DNA of 44,678 bases, taken from contig BDTA01000083.1 of assembly GCA_002897935.1 (NCBI GenBank), positions 1-44,678 of the forward strand, read 5' to 3'. The translations under genes and the position numbers were made by a program. The notes under the pieces are model-generated. The model did no database searches, was not told where the DNA came from, and saw nothing but the letters and a program-made list of their open reading frames with translations. Shown piece by piece: positions 40,386 to 44,678 of this stretch; the stretch's first letter is position 1; the number at the start of each line of letters is the position of its first letter. Source of the stretch: a bacterium BMS3Abin08. Lineage in GTDB: Bacteria > Nitrospirota > Thermodesulfovibrionia > Thermodesulfovibrionales > JdFR-85.

Positions 40386-40411
40386 ATTGGCAAGCTCCGG
40401 GAGAGCTTGAC
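40386..40411 (+). repeat. Degenerate hairpin repeat R3
   Basis: ATTGGCAAGCTCCGGGAGAG then CTTGACC: the R3 repeat with the central hairpin shortened to CTCCGGGAG. It directly follows the truncated copD. Confidence 0.6.
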
Positions 40412-40496
40412 CCACCTGCCCTCAATTTGACCCACGAGTCAAACGGAGGATTCGGACGGGATTGTCGGTTGGCCTGAATTACACGATTCTTCTATA

Positions 40497-40647
40497 TAGA
40501 GTCTGTGTATAAACTCGATTTTTCTATCTGTCAGTCCGGCAGTCCTTAAGCCGGAATCTATTCTTTTCAATAAGTTCTGGATGCCCGATTACAGACTTCG
40601 GGCATGACAAGAATAAAAAATGGCAATTTATACATAGACACTGAATA
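40497..40647 (+). mobile_element. MITE-B copy 2
   Basis: Starts TAGAGTCTGTGTATAAACTC and ends with the complement TTTATACATAGACAC. Shares the block GATTACAGACTTCGGGCATG with copy 1 (22150). Confidence 0.8.
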
Positions 40648-40790
40648 GAGTCTGTGTATAAATAACAGTCATTAGTCATTCCCGCAATCCCGAACGCATT
40701 CGGGAGTCGGGAATCCTTCTCAAAGAACGATTCCGGACAAGCCGGAATGACGGAAAAACGACAACTGTTCGACTTTATACACAAACTCTA
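40646..40790 (+). mobile_element. MITE-B copy 3, in tandem with copy 2
   Basis: TAGAGTCTGTGTATAAATAA to TTTATACACAAACTCTA. The interior differs from copy 2 and has the ATTCCGG/CCGGAAT hairpin reminiscent of MITE-A. It shares TA with copy 2, as if one had inserted at the end of the other. Confidence 0.8.
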
Positions 40791-40814
40791 AGTAATCAAG
40801 TTTTCCGTAATAGT

Positions 40815-40970
40815 TCAGCACCTTTCTTCCCGTTTAAGCTTATCATCATACACAAAACTGAACAAAAGCCTTCTCCCTTTTCCAAACTTATCCTTACCCA
40901 CATTTAGGTCTGGATACAGGGGGTATTTTATAACTACCGGCATTAATACTGTGAGTTTCTTAACCATTCC
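40815..40970 (-). CDS. Small hypothetical protein (51 aa)
   Basis: MVKKLTVLMPVVIKYPLYPD then LNVGKDKFGKGRRLLFSFVYDDKLKREERC. Supported only by a very good ribosome-binding site (AGGAGGAAAGG directly before ATG 40970). It lies 110 bases downstream of the kinase-like gene in the same direction. Basic, no motif recognised. May be spurious. Confidence 0.35.
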   Translation of the reverse strand, partial: GMVKKLTVLMPVVIKYPLYPDLNVGKDKFGKGRRLLFSFVYDDKLKREERC

Positions 40971-41081
40971 TTTCCTCCTCCTTCTGTGAGATGGTTCAGG
41001 AAAAATTTCAGTGGCAATCTCGGCTATATCACCCAAGAGAGGGATATAGGGGGGGATTACATGGCTTCTTCCTTAGGGCTG

Positions 41082-41939
41082 TTAATTGGCGACTGACTTT
41101 GCCTCCTGTGCATGAATGTCAAAGATCATAATGCCGTTTGTGTATTCTATAGTCCTGTAATGGGTAATATTCAGCATCTTTTGAGTGATTTCGTCCATCC
41201 TGATGCACTGTTCCTTAATGATTTTAAGTTCTTCAGAGACAGGTCCTTTCTTGTTCATCTCATTGAGGAGTTCGGAATAGCATATTATAATGGAGAGGGG
41301 CTGCCGTATCTCATGGGCGGTTGCTCCTGCCAGTTCAATCAGTGCCTTGAGTCTTTTTTCTTCAACCTCTCTGCCGATTCCGAAACTGATTTTCCTTGAC
41401 AGCCTCCATGAAGTGAATATGACAAAGACCATTGAAAATATTCCGACAATGATAAATGAAACTATCTCTCTTGCAACCTTTGCGTGGTGTATATTGTCAG
41501 AAATATCTGCGGGTATATCCACAACCAGCACATCCCCTTTGAGTAACTCCGGCTTGGTTATTTTTTTAACAAACTCAAAGAACCTTATACCCTTTCTTTC
41601 AATAAAGGCGTAAGTCTCCTGTGCTGCGCCGAGTTTCTCAAGAAGGTTTTTCCCTGTCTTGGATCCCGACGGGTTTGAAATCACCCTGAATCCATGCCCA
41701 CCCGTATTTGATATTCCAGAACCCTCTCCGGAGAACAACGGTTCCTGTTTTTTTGAGTCTTTGATTCGGATCAATATCTGCCTGGAAAGGACCCTCCCTG
41801 TTTCAACCAGCCCGGTTATCTGTTCATTTCTGTGTTTCTTTATGCTCCATGCCATTAAAGAAAACATCAGGATAGATAATACCAGAACAAAGGGAACCGT
41901 ATAAATCAATGTGAGGTGCAGGGGCTTTCTGTAACTCAT
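41082..41939 (-). CDS. Sensor-kinase-like protein without ATPase domain
   Basis: 285 residues from ATG 41939 (after AAGGAGAGG; the open frame continues upstream but without signal). Membrane helix 1 (LIYTVPFVLVLSILMFSLMAW), a periplasmic part of about 125 residues resembling DUF3365/Tll0287-like sensors (RVISNPSGSKTGKNL), helix 2 (IVSFIIVGIFSMVFVIFTSW), then the dimerisation and phosphoacceptor domain LIELAGATAHEIRQPLSIIICYSELL with the phosphoacceptor His. It ends after MLNITHYRTIEYTNGIMIFDIH; no N, G1, F or G2 boxes of a HATPase domain follow. A phosphotransfer role with a partner kinase is possible. Confidence 0.82.
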   Translation of the reverse strand: MSYRKPLHLTLIYTVPFVLVLSILMFSLMAWSIKKHRNEQITGLVETGRVLSRQILIRIKDSKKQEPLFSGEGSGISNTGGHGFRVISNPSGSKTGKNLLEKLGAAQETYAFIERKGIRFFEFVKKITKPELLKGDVLVVDIPADISDNIHHAKVAREIVSFIIVGIFSMVFVIFTSWRLSRKISFGIGREVEEKRLKALIELAGATAHEIRQPLSIIICYSELLNEMNKKGPVSEELKIIKEQCIRMDEITQKMLNITHYRTIEYTNGIMIFDIHAQEAKSVAN

Positions 41940-42035
41940 CGTATATCCTCTCCTTATAAAACTTACTTTTACCATAAAAAGGGGCAGCCGGAGGGGAGGT
42001 GTAGCCGGCTGCCTTACGGAGGTAATTGAGATCAC

Positions 42036-42295
42036 CCTGACTTAAATGTCTTTAAGCGTATGAAGACTCAATGATGTTTTTCAAAACTGTATGGCCGCCT
42101 CACTTCTGTTAAGTTATATCTTACAGGGACAGTTTGAAGATTGATTGAAGATTTTGTGAATTTCTTGTGAAGACTTCAATACCTGAACCCCATGCCTCTT
42201 CATAATTTCTTCACATCTTAAGGTTATTTTAAACGGCAGGCGAGGTCAAGCTCTTGCCGACCAGATGATAACGAGCTGTTTTTCATTCAACAGGG
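42036..42295. other. Intergenic region between kinase-like gene and ccdA
   Basis: Divergent promoters are expected here. AT-rich, with repeated TCACATCTTAAGGTT-like segments and a degenerate R3 core (GGTCAAGCTCTTGCCGACC, 42243-42262). No gene. Confidence 0.45.
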
Positions 42296-42412
42296 TAGTG
42301 TCAACCTTGTAATGTCGGGGTGTTTGAATTGTCATTCCCGCTGCGTCGGGAATCATACTCCTCTTAGATTCCGGACAAGCCGGAATGACAATTGAGAGTT
42401 GACGCGACAGTA
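42296..42412 (-). mobile_element. MITE-A copy 4, directly upstream of ccdA
   Basis: 117 bp. Same orientation as copy 3, with five bases lost from the left end (TAGTGTCAAC instead of TAGTGTCGTGTCAAC). It ends 11 bases before the ccdA start codon, so it separates the gene from its original leader. Confidence 0.85.
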
Positions 42413-42423
42413 GAGTTTTTCAT

Positions 42424-43146
42424 ATGAAGGATATTTCATATTCAATATCGTTTTTAGCGGGATTACTGTCCTTTCTGTCTCCCTGTGTTTTGCCGCTTGT
42501 GCCCTCCTACGTATCCTTTATCACAGGGATTTCTTTCGAGGATCTGACCTCTGCCCCGGATAGGGCAAGAATCAGGTTTCTGACCCTGACGAATTCTCTG
42601 GCCTTTGTTGTTGGTTTTTCCATGCTGTTTATCGCCCTTGGCGCTTCCTCCTCTGCCATAGGGGGCATACTCTATCAGTATGAGGATACTATAAGGATTG
42701 CCGGAGGTGTCCTGATTATTGTTTTTGGACTCTTTGTGTCGGGCTTTTTGAAGATAGGGTTTTTGACGAGGGAGAAAAAACTGCATATCAGCGGTAAACC
42801 GTCCGGGTATCTTGGATCAACAGCCGTGGGAATGACCTTTGCTGCCGGATGGACTCCGTGTATAGGGCCAATACTTGGCAGCATACTCCTGTATGCCGGG
42901 AGTAAGGGATCTCCAGTATATGGTGTAAAATTGCTTTCAGTATATTCCCTTGGACTTGCCATCCCTTTTCTTCTGTCATCCCTTGCATTTAACAGCTTCT
43001 TGAGTTATTCCAAAAGGATACGGAAATACATGAAGGTTATAATGATAATCAGCGGGTTGCTCCTGATTATATTCGGCATTCTGCTTCTCACAAATATGGT
43101 AAGTCTGCTTTCCACCTATTTCCCTGACTTCGGGATCGATATTTAA
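42424..43146 (+). CDS. ccdA: CcdA/DsbD-type thiol-disulfide transporter
   Basis: 240 residues, six membrane helices. SFLSPCVLPLVPSYVSFITG and AAGWTPCIGPILGSILLYAG hold the two conserved Cys (PCVLP and TPCIGP) that pass electrons across the inner membrane from thioredoxin. It reduces periplasmic partners in cytochrome c maturation and possibly the DsbC-like selenoprotein encoded 3.5 kb upstream. No Shine-Dalgarno sequence is seen before ATG 42424 (leader AGTAGAGTTTTTCAT), because a MITE-A copy ends there. Confidence 0.93.
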   Translation: MKDISYSISFLAGLLSFLSPCVLPLVPSYVSFITGISFEDLTSAPDRARIRFLTLTNSLAFVVGFSMLFIALGASSSAIGGILYQYEDTIRIAGGVLIIVFGLFVSGFLKIGFLTREKKLHISGKPSGYLGSTAVGMTFAAGWTPCIGPILGSILLYAGSKGSPVYGVKLLSVYSLGLAIPFLLSSLAFNSFLSYSKRIRKYMKVIMIISGLLLIIFGILLLTNMVSLLSTYFPDFGIDI

Positions 43147-43175
43147 GCCTTACTTGAATGAGGTAAGGCCCCTCT
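43147..43175 (+). terminator. Weak terminator after ccdA
   Basis: GCCTTAC, TTGAATGAG, GTAAGGC then CCCTCTTTC: seven-base stem directly after the stop codon. Confidence 0.55.
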
Positions 43176-43284
43176 TTCACAACTTTTTCACAGTTCCTTC
43201 AAAATCTCTTCGCATTTGAATGCTATCGTAAGATATGCAGTGTATGTTGCGGTTTCATTAAAAAACGCAGGATAAAGGGGTTGC

Positions 43285-43881
43285 ATGATGGTGGAAAGAG
43301 AGATCAGGGAAAGACCACAGGAGGCACATATCGTCAGAAGATCGTTCTTTTGGGGGGCCTTTTCAGGCGCAATACTCCTATCTTTGTATTTTCTGGTGCT
43401 TTCGGTAGCCAATTCATTCTCCCATGCCCTTGAACAGTTCCGTGCAATGTGGCACTGGATAGCGTTGCTGGTTGCAGGGTTTGCCCTCCAGTCGGGGTTG
43501 TATACATACATACGGGCAACAATGAAGATGAAGAGAGACTCAGGGGTGGCTACCTCTACAGTTGCAGCAGCAGGCGGTATCTCCACCACTTCAATGGTTG
43601 CATGTTGCGCGCATCATGTCACGGATGTTTTCCCATTGCTCGGGTTGTCCGCAGCAGTCATATTTTTCAATCGCTTTCAGAGCCTTTTTTTAACAACAGG
43701 TGTGCTGTCCAATCTGATCGGGATTACACTTATGCTGAGGATAATCCAGGAGCACAGCCTGTATGCGGAGGGAAGGGGGGTCTTGTCCCGGCTGATGAAA
43801 TTAGATATGAAGAGGTCGTTCTACGGTATAAGCATTTTCAGCGCTGTTACCTTTCTGGTAACGCTGTATATCAGTATTTAA
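43285..43881 (+). CDS. Uncharacterised membrane protein with CCAHH motif
   Basis: 198 residues, five predicted membrane helices: GAFSGAILLSLYFLVLSV, WHWIALLVAGFALQSGLYTYI, GISTTSMVACCAHHVTDVFPLLGLSAAVIFF, SLFLTTGVLSNLIGITLML and the last at the C-terminus (GISIFSAVTFLVTLYIS). The motif SMVACCAHHVTDV in the third helix has two Cys and two His and would suit metal or redox chemistry. Family not recognised by name. Between ccdA and an exported protein; 12 bases before the next gene, so co-transcribed with it. Confidence 0.75.
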   Translation: MMVEREIRERPQEAHIVRRSFFWGAFSGAILLSLYFLVLSVANSFSHALEQFRAMWHWIALLVAGFALQSGLYTYIRATMKMKRDSGVATSTVAAAGGISTTSMVACCAHHVTDVFPLLGLSAAVIFFNRFQSLFLTTGVLSNLIGITLMLRIIQEHSLYAEGRGVLSRLMKLDMKRSFYGISIFSAVTFLVTLYISI

Positions 43882-43893
43882 GGAGGAAGAACC

Positions 43894-44376
43894 ATGAGGT
43901 TTGACAAGATATTATTGTTTGGGCTCGCTGCCCTGGTAGGGTTCGGGCTTGTCTTTGCCTTCTCTTTTGCAGTAAAGAATGAACAGCCTGTTACTGCCAA
44001 GGTCACGGGGGAGAATAAAGAGGGCACGCTTATTTCAGATAAGAAAAGGGTTTTTGAGACCAGGTCCTCCGGGACCATGGAATCAGGAGATGTCCTGATT
44101 GAACTGACTCCCCGGATTATGTCACCTGATAGGCTTATCGTGAAGTTTGCAATCAACACCCATTCTGTAGATTTGGCCGGGTTTGACCTTAAGGAGATCA
44201 CAACACTGAATTATGATGGTAAGGTTATAAAACCCGATGATGCCAACAGTCTGAGCGGACATCACTCATTTGGATTGATATTCTTCAACATCGGAAGTCC
44301 TATCGAGGACTTCAGGATCAGGATCCGGGGAATTCCGAGGGAAGAAGAAAGGGTTTTTGAATGGACGGGGAACTGA
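43894..44376 (+). CDS. Uncharacterised membrane-anchored periplasmic protein
   Basis: 160 residues. The N-terminal helix ILLFGLAALVGFGLVFAFSFAV is an uncleaved anchor or signal, then a beta-rich domain: SGDVLIELTPRIMSPDRLIVKFAINTHSVDLAGFDLKEITTLNYDGKVIKPD and LSGHHSFGLIFFNIGSPIEDFRIRIRGIP. The pattern looks like an immunoglobulin-type fold. AAGGAGGAAGAACC precedes ATG 43894. Pairs with the CCAHH membrane protein. Confidence 0.75.
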   Translation: MRFDKILLFGLAALVGFGLVFAFSFAVKNEQPVTAKVTGENKEGTLISDKKRVFETRSSGTMESGDVLIELTPRIMSPDRLIVKFAINTHSVDLAGFDLKEITTLNYDGKVIKPDDANSLSGHHSFGLIFFNIGSPIEDFRIRIRGIPREEERVFEWTGN

Positions 44377-44513
44377 AGATACCGCAAGTTCCGGCCGATG
44401 TGCTGATGAGTGAAGCACAGGTGAAAACTTCATAATTCCTTCATAATTCAATTGTAACATAGACGTTTGAATAATGATCCTTATTGCCGGGATGAGGAGC
44501 GGTGTTTTATTAT

Positions 44514-44678
44514 ATGGTTGTGATAAGAAGGACTATATTTTCAGTGCTTTTCGTACTTGTCTTAACTTCAGGCATGTCATATGGTAAAGACATCCCCCTT
44601 ATGCAACTTGAGGCCGTGACGGATCTTATTATGAGTCCAGGATGCAGCTATATCTATACACTCACAAACTGTCCGTCC
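44514..44678 (+). CDS. CcmH/NrfF-like cytochrome c maturation protein, partial
   Basis: 55 residues are visible. Signal peptide VVIRRTIFSVLFVLVLTSGMS, then LMQLEAVTDLIMSPGCSYIYTLTNCPS. Two Cys separated in a short loop, at the place where CcmH-type proteins have LxCxxC near the mature N-terminus, suggest a heme-ligation thiol-reductase; the spacing (C-x8-C) is unusual. Continues past the window. Context with ccdA supports cytochrome c biogenesis, but the family is tentative. Confidence 0.5.
   Translation, partial: MVVIRRTIFSVLFVLVLTSGMSYGKDIPLMQLEAVTDLIMSPGCSYIYTLTNCPS

Overview
The window looks like a bacterial chromosome segment from a Gram-negative, probably anaerobic or microaerophilic lineage. 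The evidence is a type II secretion (T2SS) operon, a periplasmic Dsb-like protein, CcdA and a CcmH-like protein, rubrerythrin and a Fur/PerR regulator, TatA, and a radical-SAM DUF512 protein. The gene content would fit Nitrospirota (Thermodesulfovibrionia-like) or a deltaproteobacterial group. That assignment is inference from gene families only. An apparent in-frame UGA selenocysteine codon suggests that the organism decodes Sec.

Layout. (1) 1-1137: the N-terminal part of an Uup-type ABC-F ATPase, followed by a repeat-rich spacer. (2) About 2.9-13.0 kb: an accessory island that reads as an integron gene-cassette array without a visible integrase. The cassettes carry one or two genes, nearly all on the + strand: a hypothetical protein, a PD-(D/E)XK nuclease-like protein, HicBA, a TIR-like protein, a 57-aa protein, a DUF4258 pair, a decayed lipoprotein, MntA-HepT and a second HicBA with a nonsense mutation. 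Between cassettes there are attC-like imperfect palindromes, and the start of each cassette (TTRRRY-like) is complementary to the R'' box at its own end. Two attC sites are interrupted by deleted group II introns on the - strand, and one by a decayed IS110-family element. Both types of element are known to target attC. (3) 13.0-15.8 kb: a RelE/Phd-type toxin-antitoxin pair, tatA, a zinc-ribbon protein, and remnants of a REP-associated transposase and of higBA. (4) 15.8-22 kb, - strand: rubrerythrin behind a Fur/PerR gene whose promoter carries a palindromic operator, a cupredoxin, a large CopA copper ATPase with YHS and two HMA domains, and MscS. (5) 22.3-24.1 kb: adenine deaminase. (6) 24.3-38.0 kb: a long, tightly packed - strand run, read from its 5' end as gspE-F-H-I-J-K-L-M, rsmB, a PASTA protein, rpe, a TPR protein, pgsA, the radical-SAM protein and aroE. 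(7) 38.1-44.7 kb: a redox/metal cluster with a DsbC-like protein whose CxxC appears to be UxxC, CopC, a truncated CopD, a kinase-like protein without an ATPase domain, CcdA, two uncharacterised membrane or exported proteins, and the start of a CcmH-like gene.

Two families of small non-autonomous elements with TA ends are scattered through the window: MITE-A (4 copies, 117-122 bp) and MITE-B (3 copies, 145-151 bp). One MITE-A copy supplies the stop codon of adenine deaminase, and another lies 11 bp upstream of ccdA.

The two most notable observations are the decaying integron array loaded with toxin-antitoxin and possible defence cassettes and with attC-targeting retro- and transposable elements, and the probable selenoprotein form of DsbC encoded near CcdA.
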